A DNA stretch of 6,345 bases from Lentisphaeria bacterium. Its GTDB lineage: Bacteria; Verrucomicrobiota; Lentisphaeria; Oligosphaerales; Oligosphaeraceae. Below the pieces are notes generated by a model. It searched no databases and had not been told where the DNA came from. It saw nothing but the letters and a program-made list of their open reading frames with translations. The stretch's first letter is position 1, and the number at the start of each line of letters is the position of its first letter. The DNA is taken from positions 1 through 6,345 of the forward strand of contig JAKSPA010000109.1 in assembly GCA_024405235.1 (NCBI GenBank). The letters run 5' to 3'. Below, piece after piece: positions 1 to 6,060 of this stretch. Made by a program: the position numbers and the translations under genes.

Positions 1-1
1 A

Positions 2-976
2 CAGCTCCTGGACGAAATTGAAAAGCAGGTCATGGAAGTCAGCCAGATGAACGAGCGGAAGGACTCTTATGAAATCCAGCCGCTGGTCGACAGTGCCATG
101 ACATACATCACCGAACTAATCTCCAAGCAGAACAAGGAGATTTTCGGAATTCCGACTGGCTATGAACAACTTGACAAATACATGACGGGCGGCCTCCAGC
201 CTGGAATGCTCTTCGTGCTCGCGGCGCGTCCTTCAATCGGAAAGACCGCTCTGGCGCTGAACATGGCATACAACATCGCAATGAGCGGCGTGCCAGTGGG
301 AATCTTCTCGCTTGAAATGTCCGCAGACCAGTTGACGCTGCGTCTGATCTCCTCTGGAGCACGCGTGAATATCGGCGGTCTGGCCTACACGGAAGCACCG
401 GACATGGAGGATATACGAAAGATCAAGGAGGTCTGTTCGAATCTCAAGCAGTCGACGATAGTCATCGACGAGACGGGCGGAATCGACATTCTGGAACTGC
501 GCTCCAAGGCGCGTCGAATGGCAGAAAAGCACGGCATAAAAGTCCTCTTCATCGACTATCTGCAGCTCATCAGCATCAACTCCGGAAACAGAAACGCCAG
601 CCGCGAAAACGATGTCGCAAGAATTTCAGGCTCACTGAAGGCGCTGGCGAAGGAACTCGCGATTCCTGTCGTCGTGCTTGCGCAGGTCAACCGCGCGTCG
701 GAGCAGGGCGACGGACAGCCGAAACTCAGCAACCTCCGTGAATCGGGCGCCATCGAACAGGACGCCGATGTGGTCGCGCTGCTCCATAGAAACCGTGACG
801 AACAGTACGCACAGACGACCGACATGTCCGTCGGCCTCGATGCGGTGCTGCTTGTGGCCAAGAACCGTAACGGCCGCACTGGAAAACAGCCCCTCACTTT
901 CTTCCCGCAATACACTCGTTTCGACGGAAAGGACGAGACAGTTTCAGACGAAGACATACCCGCTCCAAGAAAGTAA
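2..976 (+). CDS. dnaB: Replicative DNA helicase DnaB, C-terminal ATPase part (5' end outside window)
   Basis: This is the RecA-like motor half of the hexameric helicase that unwinds DNA ahead of the replication fork using ATP. The reading frame is open from base 2, so the ATG at 32 is internal and the N-terminal domain lies outside the window; 324 residues are visible. Numbering from the Met at 32: the linker and start of the motor (GIPTGYEQLDKYMTGGL, 39-55), Walker A ARPSIGKT (65-72), the catalytic Glu of FSLEM (E95), Walker B VLFIDYLQL with D175, the helix LKALAKELAIPVVVLAQVNR, the segment NLRESGAIEQDADVVALLHR, and the KNRNG loop (K277, R279) that supplies the arginine finger to the neighbouring subunit. 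All key residues are present and there is no intein. RadA or other RecA-fold proteins are excluded by the DnaB-specific order of these motifs. The gene ends at the TAA at 974-976, about 200 bases before the tRNA. Confidence 0.96.
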   Translation, partial: QLLDEIEKQVMEVSQMNERKDSYEIQPLVDSAMTYITELISKQNKEIFGIPTGYEQLDKYMTGGLQPGMLFVLAARPSIGKTALALNMAYNIAMSGVPVGIFSLEMSADQLTLRLISSGARVNIGGLAYTEAPDMEDIRKIKEVCSNLKQSTIVIDETGGIDILELRSKARRMAEKHGIKVLFIDYLQLISINSGNRNASRENDVARISGSLKALAKELAIPVVVLAQVNRASEQGDGQPKLSNLRESGAIEQDADVVALLHRNRDEQYAQTTDMSVGLDAVLLVAKNRNGRTGKQPLTFFPQYTRFDGKDETVSDEDIPAPRK

Positions 977-984
977 TCCGCTCC

Positions 985-1039
985 AGAGGGGCATTTCATT
1001 GCACTCTTTTTCAAAGTTTTCCTTAAAAAATGCCTCTCT
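985..1039 (+). other. 12-bp inverted repeat with long loop downstream of dnaB
   Basis: Bases 985-996 (AGAGGGGCATTT) pair with 1028-1039 (AAATGCCTCTCT) over 12 positions, with one G-T wobble, around a 31-base pyrimidine-rich loop. It begins 8 bases after the dnaB stop codon. It may mark or protect the 3' end of the dnaB transcript, but there is no clear U-tract after the stem, so it is not a standard intrinsic terminator. This is a structural reading only. Confidence 0.4.
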
Positions 1040-1043
1040 TGAG

Positions 1044-1071
1044 TGGAAAAATATTTTCCAGACAGTATATT
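1044..1071 (+). promoter_or_regulatory. Candidate promoter for tRNA-Lys/rpmB, overlapped by a 7-bp dyad
   Basis: TGGAAA (1044-1049) lies 16 bases before TATATT (1066-1071); these match the sigma-70 -35 and -10 consensus at 4/6 and 5/6 positions. Transcription would begin near 1078, leaving about 100 bases before the tRNA. The -35 region sits in a perfect 7-bp inverted repeat, TGGAAAA (1044-1050) and TTTTCCA (1054-1060) with ATA between, which could be an operator or chance AT-rich symmetry. The call rests on consensus similarity only. Confidence 0.35.
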
Positions 1072-1177
1072 AAGCGACTTTCCAAATTCTTTGCCTTAAA
1101 TATTGCGTATTCCTGCGTGAATTGAAGGGCAGAGGAAAACGGAACTGCGTAGCTTTGCCGCGCGGTTTTCAATAAGT

Positions 1178-1253
1178 CGGATTGTAGCTCAGTCGGTAGA
1201 GCATTGCACTTTTAATGCAGTGGTCACGGGTTCGAGTCCCGTCCATCCCACCA
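1178..1253 (+). tRNA. tRNA-Lys, anticodon UUU, with two acceptor-stem mismatches
   Basis: The cloverleaf folds by hand. The D-stem is GCTC (1187-1190) with GAGC (1199-1202), and the loop carries GG at 1195-1196. The anticodon stem is TTGCA (1204-1208) with TGCAG (1216-1220), around loop CTTTTAA, giving anticodon TTT at 1211-1213 (reads AAA/AAG lysine codons). The variable loop is 1221-1225. The T-stem ACGGG/CCCGT (1226-1230 and 1238-1242) encloses TTCGAGT. CCA is encoded (1251-1253) after discriminator A1250. The odd part is the acceptor: CGGATTG (1178-1184) against CCATCCC (1243-1249) pairs at only five of seven positions, with C1-C72 and U6-C67 mismatched. All tertiary-contact bases (U8, A14, G18, G19, U54, U55, C56, A58) are intact. 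The gene lies 54 bases before rpmB on the same strand and probably shares its transcript. Confidence 0.9.
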
Positions 1254-1307
1254 TTGATTCTCAATTTCTTTTAAATCAACAGCAAAACATTTCGAGAGGT
1301 AGTAATC

Positions 1308-1535
1308 ATGGGAGCAGTCTGCGAGATTTGCGGCAAGCACAAGGCATCCGGCGGTCACATCACCCGTCGCGGTCTGGCCAAGAAGAAGGGCGGTATCGGT
1401 ATGCACGTGGTCAAAAACACCAAGCGCGAATTCAAGCCCAATCTGAAGAGCGTCCGCGCGGTTGTCAATGGCGGTGTCAAGCGACTGACCGTCTGCACCG
1501 CATGCCTGCGTTCCGGCAAGGTCGTCAAGGCCTAA
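1308..1535 (+). CDS. rpmB: 50S ribosomal protein L28 (zinc-binding form)
   Basis: This 75-residue basic protein of the large ribosomal subunit is recognised by the order CEICGKHKASGGHITRRG near the N-terminus, the central HVVKNTKREFKPNLKSVR, and the C-terminal RLTVCTACLRSGKVVKA. Two CxxC pairs (C5/C8 and C63/C66) form the zinc ribbon of the cysteine-containing type of L28; many bacteria carry a cysteine-free type. The length is normal for the family. The start ATG is supported by a purine-rich GAGAGG ribosome binding site at 1294-1299, eight bases upstream. It follows tRNA-Lys by 54 bases with no terminator between, and a strong terminator lies 37 bases after its stop. Here it is not paired with rpmG, its frequent partner in other genomes. 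Confidence 0.96.
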   Translation: MGAVCEICGKHKASGGHITRRGLAKKKGGIGMHVVKNTKREFKPNLKSVRAVVNGGVKRLTVCTACLRSGKVVKA

Positions 1536-1572
1536 TGCCTTTTGCGACAAGCATGAGATTTTGATAACTTCT

Positions 1573-1609
1573 AAAAGACGGTCACGCATTATTCGTGGCC
1601 GTCTTTTTT
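1573..1609 (+). terminator. Intrinsic terminator after rpmB
   Basis: A strong stem: GACGGTCACG (1577-1586) pairs with CGTGGCCGTC (1594-1603), with a single G-T wobble, around a 7-base loop (CATTATT). It is flanked by four A's before the stem and six T's (1604-1609) after it. This is a textbook Rho-independent terminator for the tRNA-Lys/rpmB transcript. Confidence 0.93.
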
Positions 1610-1623
1610 GATTTTTCATCTAT

Positions 1624-1628
1624 AGGAA
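1624..1628 (+). promoter_or_regulatory. Ribosome binding site that fixes the rpe start
   Basis: AGGAA at 1624-1628 lies nine bases before the ATG at 1638, an ideal spacing. The in-frame TTG at 1629 directly abuts this site and is too close to be used, so the ATG at 1638 is preferred over the longer reading. Confidence 0.75.
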
Positions 1629-1637
1629 TTGATTGTC

Positions 1638-2336
1638 ATGTCAGAAGCATCCGCAGAAAAGCGTCTTTTTACGCAGTGGCCGAATAATCGGATATTGGTT
1701 GCGCCGTCACTGCTGGCCGCACACTATGAACGCCTGCTTGAAGACGTCACAGCCGTTGAGAAGGCTGGAGCAGAGGTTCTGCATCTTGATATCATGGACG
1801 GACATTTCGTTCCCAACCTCTCTTTCGGCGCCGATCTCGTGAAGGCTTTGCGTCCTGTTTCGCAGATGCTTTTCGATGTGCATCTGATGATCACGGATCC
1901 AATCAAATACGCTCCGAGATTCAAGGATGCGGGCGCGGATCATATCACTTTCCATGTCGAAGTCGAGCAGAATGCGGGAGAAGTCATTGATTTCATCCAC
2001 TCGCTTGGCTGCACGGCAGGCATTTCACTGCGTCCAGGCACCTCCTACGAGGCGATCATGCCCTATCTTGACAAGGTGGAGATGGTGCTCGTCATGACGG
2101 TGGAGCCAGGCTTCGGCGGACAGTCGTTCCATGCGGAGCAGCTGCCGAAGATCGAAACGCTCAGAAAGGCCATTGACGCCACAGGCAAGCCGATTCGCCT
2201 TGAGGTCGATGGCGGAATCGCGCAGGCTTCGGCGGAACTTGTCAGGAAGGCCGGCGCGGATGTGCTCGTGGCCGGTTCCAGCGTCTTCAGAGCAAAGGAC
2301 GGCGATTACAAGAAGGCAATCGACATCCTAAGATAA
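1638..2336 (+). CDS. rpe: Ribulose-phosphate 3-epimerase
   Basis: This cytosolic enzyme interconverts D-ribulose 5-phosphate and D-xylulose 5-phosphate in the pentose phosphate pathway. It is a 232-residue TIM barrel. Motifs in order: APSLLAAH (22-29, substrate Ser24), HLDIMDGHFVPN (49-60) with metal ligand H49 and catalytic/metal D51, DVHLMI with H82, ITFHVE (H106), SLRPGTS (130-136), VMTVEPGFGGQSF (152-164), LEVDGGI with D191, and the phosphate-binding end VAGSSVF (211-217). All catalytic residues are present. The N-terminus carries about 15 more residues before the first barrel strand than E. coli Rpe. The start is set by AGGAA at 1624-1628. The gene begins 28 bases after the rpmB terminator, and no convincing promoter is seen there. 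The PpiD-like gene follows after 35 bases, suggesting a two-gene operon. Allulose or hexulose-phosphate epimerases share the fold, but the motif set fits Rpe best. Confidence 0.95.
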   Translation: MSEASAEKRLFTQWPNNRILVAPSLLAAHYERLLEDVTAVEKAGAEVLHLDIMDGHFVPNLSFGADLVKALRPVSQMLFDVHLMITDPIKYAPRFKDAGADHITFHVEVEQNAGEVIDFIHSLGCTAGISLRPGTSYEAIMPYLDKVEMVLVMTVEPGFGGQSFHAEQLPKIETLRKAIDATGKPIRLEVDGGIAQASAELVRKAGADVLVAGSSVFRAKDGDYKKAIDILR

Positions 2337-2371
2337 TTTCAATTCATCAATCCAAAAACAAATCAACAGAC
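2337..2371 (+). other. G-depleted A/C/T-rich leader without Shine-Dalgarno, before the PpiD-like gene
   Basis: The 35 bases between the rpe stop and the next ATG contain a single G (2369) and many A and C bases. No AGGAG-like site exists. Initiation must rely on an unstructured leader, ribosomal protein S1 or coupling to rpe translation; which of these applies is inference. Confidence 0.55.
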
Positions 2372-4858
2372 ATGTTCATTTCACACTTTAACCGCTACTT
2401 TGAGAAGCACGCGAAACTGACTTACTTCGTGCTCCTTGTCATCATCATCGCGACCTTCGTTATTTTCGTGACACCTGGTAGCATGCGCGGTGGCAACGAA
2501 GCGAGACTGAAGGACTTCGGCAAGATGTACGGAAAGACTCTCGGCATCGAGAAGATACAGAAGGAGATGAACAAATCGACGCTCACTGTCTGGCTCATTC
2601 AGGGAAATCTCTTCGGATATGATTTCTCCAGCCAGAAGGCGCTTCTCTTCAATGACACGCTGAATCATCTCCGAATCCAGCACTATGCAAAGGAAAAGGG
2701 CCTGGATACTGTCACTGACGACGAGATGCGCGACCGCATCCAGAAATTCGATGTCGTCAAAGACGAAAATGGAAACTTCTCCAAGGAGAACTTCGACAAG
2801 GTCCTCGAGTTCGCAAAGCAGCGCCTTGGCCTTGAGGCTTCCGATTTCGACCAGGTCGTTAAGGAACTGATCATTCAGGAGCGCGTCATCGAGAGCGTTA
2901 AGGGACGTGTTGCAGTCTCTGATAGCGAAATCGACGACGTTCTCGCTCAGTATTCCCTGAAATACGCGACCATCAAAATGAACCTCCACGACGCACAGCC
3001 CACAGAGGCCGAAATTCAGGATTTCTTCGCTGGACGCAAGGCTGAAATCACGCTGCCGGAATCAAAGACCGCCTTGGCGGCTCTCTTCAACTACGACGCA
3101 GTCCGCAAGTCCATGGGCGACAAGGCGATTCCGTCTGCAGACGAAATCGCAAAGCGCTACAACGCGAACAAGGAAACCGCCTATAAGGACAAGAGCCTTG
3201 CAGAGGCAACCGCCGCTATCAGCGCCGCCATCGCCGACGAGCGCGTTCGCGCAGAGGCGCGCCGTCTGGCCGCTAATCTCTACAAAGGCTTCCAGAATGC
3301 CGTCGAGGGCGAGGCGCAGGCCGACCGCTCGAAGCGCTTCCGCACGCAGGCCGAGACTACGGGCGCCGCAGTCATCGATACAGGCGTCGTCGCTCTTGAC
3401 AGCGCGATCAATGGCCTTGGCAACCAGGAACGCCTTGCCGATGCCATCCGCAAGGTCGCTGAAGTCGGCGGTGTCACTCCAATGGTCGTGGGCGACAAGT
3501 TCGCAGCCGTCGCGATGGTCCTCACAAAAGAGGCCACGAAGATGCCTGAATCTCTTCCTGAGCTCAACGCTGCGAATATCGATGCGCTTCGCCACATCAT
3601 CAGCGAGACCATCATCCATGAAAAGGCTCTCGCTTTCTTCCAGAAGAGCGTGAAGGAACCCTACGACAACTTCCAAAATACTGTCAATGTCCTCAAGGAA
3701 GACAGAACTTTGTCCGACGCCCAGAAGCAGCAGATGCTGATGACGCTCCAGAGCTCCATCGACACTGATCTCCTCAATCGCTTCTACGTCCCTGAAAAGC
3801 GCTCCTTCGCGCAGGTCACCTTCGCTCCCGAAAACTACGAGGCGCAGGTTGCCGCAGTCACTGCCGATGAAATCAGCGCTGCATTCGAAGCACGCGCCGA
3901 AGAGTTCAAGAAAGACAACAAGACACTTGATGACGTCAAGGCCGCCCTTGAAAACGATATCAAGGCTGCAAAGGCACGTGCCATCGCCGACGAAGCTGCC
4001 GCGCAGTTCGCCAATGATTTCTCCGAAGCCTTCTGGAAGGCCCGCGAAGCAAATGCTGACGCTGATGGTGCAGCACTTCTCGAAAAACTCGCTGGCGAAA
4101 TTCCGCAGGCACGTTTCGAGCGCATTGAGAATTTTGATCCCAACCGTATCAATGCCTCCAACAGCGAAGTCCTTTCGGCTGTCTATTCCAGCACGCTGAC
4201 TGCTCCTGTCTCCAGCGCAATCATCGGCCTCGACGCATCTTACGTGACATGCTTGACGGGCATCACCGAAGGCCGTCTTGCCGAACCGACTGCCGAGCCA
4301 GAATACTACACCTTGCTTGAGACTGAATATGTCCAGAATGCCGCAATGGTTTCCGCACAGACAAAGGCACAGGCGGAGTTCAAGAGAGTCGCTGACGCTC
4401 TTGCCGCCAATGGCGGTGATCTCGATGCGGCCGCTGGCGATGCTCTCAAGTTCGCTGAACTGCCCGTGATCAGCCTGAACGACATCTACAAGAATGCTGA
4501 AACGGTCACTGCAATTCAGAATAGCATTCAGGTCGCTCCCGCTCAGTTCGCTGATGAACTTTCAAAGATCAAGGCGGCTGGCGCACTTCTGATGCCTCTG
4601 CGCGCTCAGCAGGTCTTCCGTTTCTCCGGAATGGGCAACGGCATGGTGATTCCAGTTGGTTATCAGCTGATCTATGTCGCCGACCGCAAGGCTCCAGAGG
4701 CTACCGAAGACATCACCGCCGTGCGTGAGGAAATCAAGACTCGTCTGCTTGACAGCAAGCAGAACGATGAACTGAATTCCTTCATCAAGACTCTCGACGA
4801 ACAGTCCAAGACTGAACTTCGCGCCGGAAATCCCTACATCGGCGGCGATGCCGAATAA
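2372..4858 (+). CDS. Membrane-anchored PpiD/SurA-like periplasmic folding factor, without a visible parvulin domain
   Basis: An 828-residue protein. Residues 1-15 are polar or basic, then one hydrophobic segment (about 16-34) gives an N-in anchor with the rest in the periplasm. Residues about 40-230 match the SurA/PpiD N-terminal chaperone domain: the YGKTLGIEKIQKEMN strand-helix, HYAKEKGLDTVTDDEMRDRI, the DENGNFSKENFDKVL loop, ASDFDQVVKELIIQERVIE, and the VSDSEIDDVLAQYSLKYA tail. These are the features by which PpiD-type proteins are recognised. After that come two or three alternating helical/beta units (about 230-398, 474-640, 691-778) in place of the usual parvulin domain. No RHIL-type strand, GG-x-LG or GYH parvulin motif is seen, so peptidyl-prolyl isomerase activity is doubtful and chaperone activity is more likely. 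There is a single cysteine (C627). It is probably co-transcribed with rpe; rpe and this gene have no obvious functional link. The gene ends 22 bases before a terminator. Symbol left empty because orthology to E. coli ppiD is unproven. Confidence 0.85.
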   Translation: MFISHFNRYFEKHAKLTYFVLLVIIIATFVIFVTPGSMRGGNEARLKDFGKMYGKTLGIEKIQKEMNKSTLTVWLIQGNLFGYDFSSQKALLFNDTLNHLRIQHYAKEKGLDTVTDDEMRDRIQKFDVVKDENGNFSKENFDKVLEFAKQRLGLEASDFDQVVKELIIQERVIESVKGRVAVSDSEIDDVLAQYSLKYATIKMNLHDAQPTEAEIQDFFAGRKAEITLPESKTALAALFNYDAVRKSMGDKAIPSADEIAKRYNANKETAYKDKSLAEATAAISAAIADERVRAEARRLAANLYKGFQNAVEGEAQADRSKRFRTQAETTGAAVIDTGVVALDSAINGLGNQERLADAIRKVAEVGGVTPMVVGDKFAAVAMVLTKEATKMPESLPELNAANIDALRHIISETIIHEKALAFFQKSVKEPYDNFQNTVNVLKEDRTLSDAQKQQMLMTLQSSIDTDLLNRFYVPEKRSFAQVTFAPENYEAQVAAVTADEISAAFEARAEEFKKDNKTLDDVKAALENDIKAAKARAIADEAAAQFANDFSEAFWKAREANADADGAALLEKLAGEIPQARFERIENFDPNRINASNSEVLSAVYSSTLTAPVSSAIIGLDASYVTCLTGITEGRLAEPTAEPEYYTLLETEYVQNAAMVSAQTKAQAEFKRVADALAANGGDLDAAAGDALKFAELPVISLNDIYKNAETVTAIQNSIQVAPAQFADELSKIKAAGALLMPLRAQQVFRFSGMGNGMVIPVGYQLIYVADRKAPEATEDITAVREEIKTRLLDSKQNDELNSFIKTLDEQSKTELRAGNPYIGGDAE
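3059..3565 (+). repeat. Protein-level repeat unit A of the PpiD-like gene
   Basis: Codes for residues about 230-398. It opens PESKTALAALFNYDAV, continues IPSADEIAKRYNANKE and an Ala-rich helix SLAEATAAISAAIADERVRAEA, and ends GDKFAAVAMVLTKEATKMPE. The same order of elements returns in unit B at 3791. The resemblance is diverged and seen by eye at protein level; no DNA repeat is obvious. Confidence 0.55.
3791..4291 (+). repeat. Protein-level repeat unit B of the PpiD-like gene
   Basis: Codes for residues about 474-640. PEKRSFAQVTFAPENYEAQV matches the start of unit A, VTADEISAAFEARAEE matches IPSADEIAKRYNANKE, TLDDVKAALENDIKAAKARA matches the Ala-rich helix, and GLDASYVTCLTGITEGRLAEP matches the closing strands of A. 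A third, weaker half-unit (residues about 691-778) ends GYQLIYVADRKAPEATED. Confidence 0.55.
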
Positions 4859-4880
4859 AAAGAGCTGCTTTTAGCATCTC

Positions 4881-4918
4881 AAAAAAGCACAGACTGCTTA
4901 TGTGGTCTGTGCTTTTTT
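4881..4918. terminator. Bidirectional intrinsic terminator between converging units
   Basis: GCACAGAC (4887-4894) pairs perfectly with GTCTGTGC (4905-4912) around a 10-base loop. Six A's (4881-4886) precede and six T's (4913-4918) follow, so the stem ends in a T-tract on either strand. It lies 22 bases after the PpiD-like stop and 43 bases beyond the minus-strand hydrolase stop, and so can serve both. The remaining bases, 4919-4961, hold nothing recognisable. Confidence 0.92.
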
Positions 4919-4961
4919 GTGTCCAACGATACCGCGCCGTCCGATTGGTCCGACTCTATAG

Positions 4962-6011
4962 CTAAAATTTTTTGTTCTCAAAGAAGCGTATGATATGTTC
5001 TAGCGTGTTCTGCGGGGAGCGCAGCCCTGGATGAGTGCATGGAACGACAATATGACTATATTCTATGCCGTCAGGAAGATGCGTGTCTTTTTCCATGACT
5101 TTTCCATCGTATTTCCCAGCAATGATTCCAACAGGAGGAAACCATTTGGGCAATGGAATTTTCATTGCATACGAATCCTCTTCTTGTGTCATGTCGCCAA
5201 GTGAGGCATTTATGTCTTTCATGACTGGAAGTTTGCCGAAATATGCTAGAAGGGAGCCACGATTCGGTGGACCGAGCATTACCACGCCAGAGAATCTTCG
5301 GCATTCTTCTTTCGTCATTTCGGCAAGAGCGCCTCTGAAAAGCAGTCCGCCCATGCTGTGAGTAAGCACGAATATTTCTTCGCTCTCTGGAAATGTCCTC
5401 AGCAATTCGCGAAGCTGCTCAAGAAATATTTCGACATGGCCGCCTATGGAGCGCTCCGCCGTCGGATAATCAAATGAATAGGCATCGTAGCCTTCATTGG
5501 ACAAGGCCGTTGCCAACTCCTGCATTGAATTCGCACGCACGCCCCAGCCGTGTATTAGTATTGCGCTGCGTCCATTACGATGTCTTGCTGCTGTTTTGGC
5601 AAAACGATAGCCTCTGTCAAAGTAGTTCGAAAAGGCGGAGGTCGGACGGTTCCTTAGCAGATTCTCCAATTGCTCTTCAGTCGTGCCGCGTGCCTTGCGG
5701 ACGTTGTTCTCATCCAGAATGCGCCACCAGCCGCTGATGATGTTAATCTGCAATTTCCATTTTCCTGCTTCGTGATTCTCCCAAAAGGTATTGCCGCCGA
5801 AGGTCGGTGTCTCGATATTGAAAGTTGAATTGTTCTGCAGACGCACGGATAATTCATTTGATGTTGCAAGACGCTGAAATTCTTCTATCAGTTCTTGTTT
5901 CATGAGACTATTCCGTCTGGATGCGAATGACTTTTTTTCTTGTTCGCCTACGATTTCGTTGGCGGAAAATAAAAGCCACAGCAGAAGGATAATTATGGTC
6001 TTATGTATCAT
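4962..6011 (-). CDS. Exported alpha/beta hydrolase (lipase/esterase-like)
   Basis: A 349-residue protein. Residues 1-22 look like a Sec signal peptide (H3/K4, then the hydrophobic run TIIILLLWLLFSA), with cleavage likely around 17-22; there is no lipobox cysteine, so it is probably a soluble periplasmic or secreted protein. Residues about 69-122 form a separate module (FWENHEAGKWKLQ, WWRILDENNVRKARG) that I do not recognise. From about 148 there is an alpha/beta hydrolase fold: strand AILIHGWG with the oxyanion region (150-157), the nucleophile elbow THSMGG with S219, GPPNRGS (247-253), a plausible acid D302 in AGKYDGKV, and catalytic H327 in CTHPGL. The HGWG and THSMGG pattern resembles the lipase/PGAP1-like group; the substrate is unknown. 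No Shine-Dalgarno precedes the ATG, but this start alone gives the signal peptide, and an in-frame stop lies 24 bases upstream. It follows the GNAT gene by 49 bases. Confidence 0.85.
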   Translation of the reverse strand: MIHKTIIILLLWLLFSANEIVGEQEKKSFASRRNSLMKQELIEEFQRLATSNELSVRLQNNSTFNIETPTFGGNTFWENHEAGKWKLQINIISGWWRILDENNVRKARGTTEEQLENLLRNRPTSAFSNYFDRGYRFAKTAARHRNGRSAILIHGWGVRANSMQELATALSNEGYDAYSFDYPTAERSIGGHVEIFLEQLRELLRTFPESEEIFVLTHSMGGLLFRGALAEMTKEECRRFSGVVMLGPPNRGSLLAYFGKLPVMKDINASLGDMTQEEDSYAMKIPLPKWFPPVGIIAGKYDGKVMEKDTHLPDGIEYSHIVVPCTHPGLRSPQNTLEHIIRFFENKKF

Positions 6012-6060
6012 AAGACATTGTTTATAAAACTGTTATGTTTCCAAAAAGGTATCTGGTCTT
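6012..6060 (-). promoter_or_regulatory. Short spacer between GNAT and hydrolase genes with a -10-like TATAAA
   Basis: Read on the minus strand, the spacer holds TATAAA (6026-6021), ending nine bases before the hydrolase ATG, with no good -35 at the usual distance and no terminator hairpin seen. If used, it would give a nearly leaderless mRNA. Otherwise the hydrolase is read from the GNAT transcript. Weak evidence. Confidence 0.2.

Noticed and set aside
1178..1253. Calling the tRNA a pseudogene outright
   Set aside because: Anticodon, D and T arms, tertiary bases and encoded CCA are all intact; two acceptor mismatches alone do not prove loss of function.
1220..1564. Plus-strand open frame starting inside the tRNA and overlapping rpmB out of frame
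   Set aside because: It starts in the anticodon stem of a tRNA and shadows rpmB; the protein has no family features.
1224..1619. Antisense open frame across rpmB and its terminator
   Set aside because: It crosses a strong terminator and the tRNA, and is a shadow of rpmB.
1629..1637. TTG at 1629 as the rpe start
   Set aside because: It directly abuts the AGGAA ribosome binding site; the ATG at 1638 has correct spacing.
2381..2989. Long antisense open frame (202 codons) under the PpiD-like gene
   Set aside because: It lies wholly opposite a well-supported coding region, shows no recognisable domain, and is expected from the codon bias of the sense gene. The same applies to 3062-3676 (minus) and 556-1014 (minus).
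3590..3601. RHII (residues 407-410) as a parvulin RHIL-type active-site strand
   Set aside because: It sits within a run that looks like a long helix (DALRHIISETIIHEKALAFF), and the later parvulin glycine motifs are missing.
5393..5737. Plus-strand open frame opposite the hydrolase
   Set aside because: The minus-strand frame has a signal peptide, nucleophile elbow and catalytic His in order; the plus-strand one has none.
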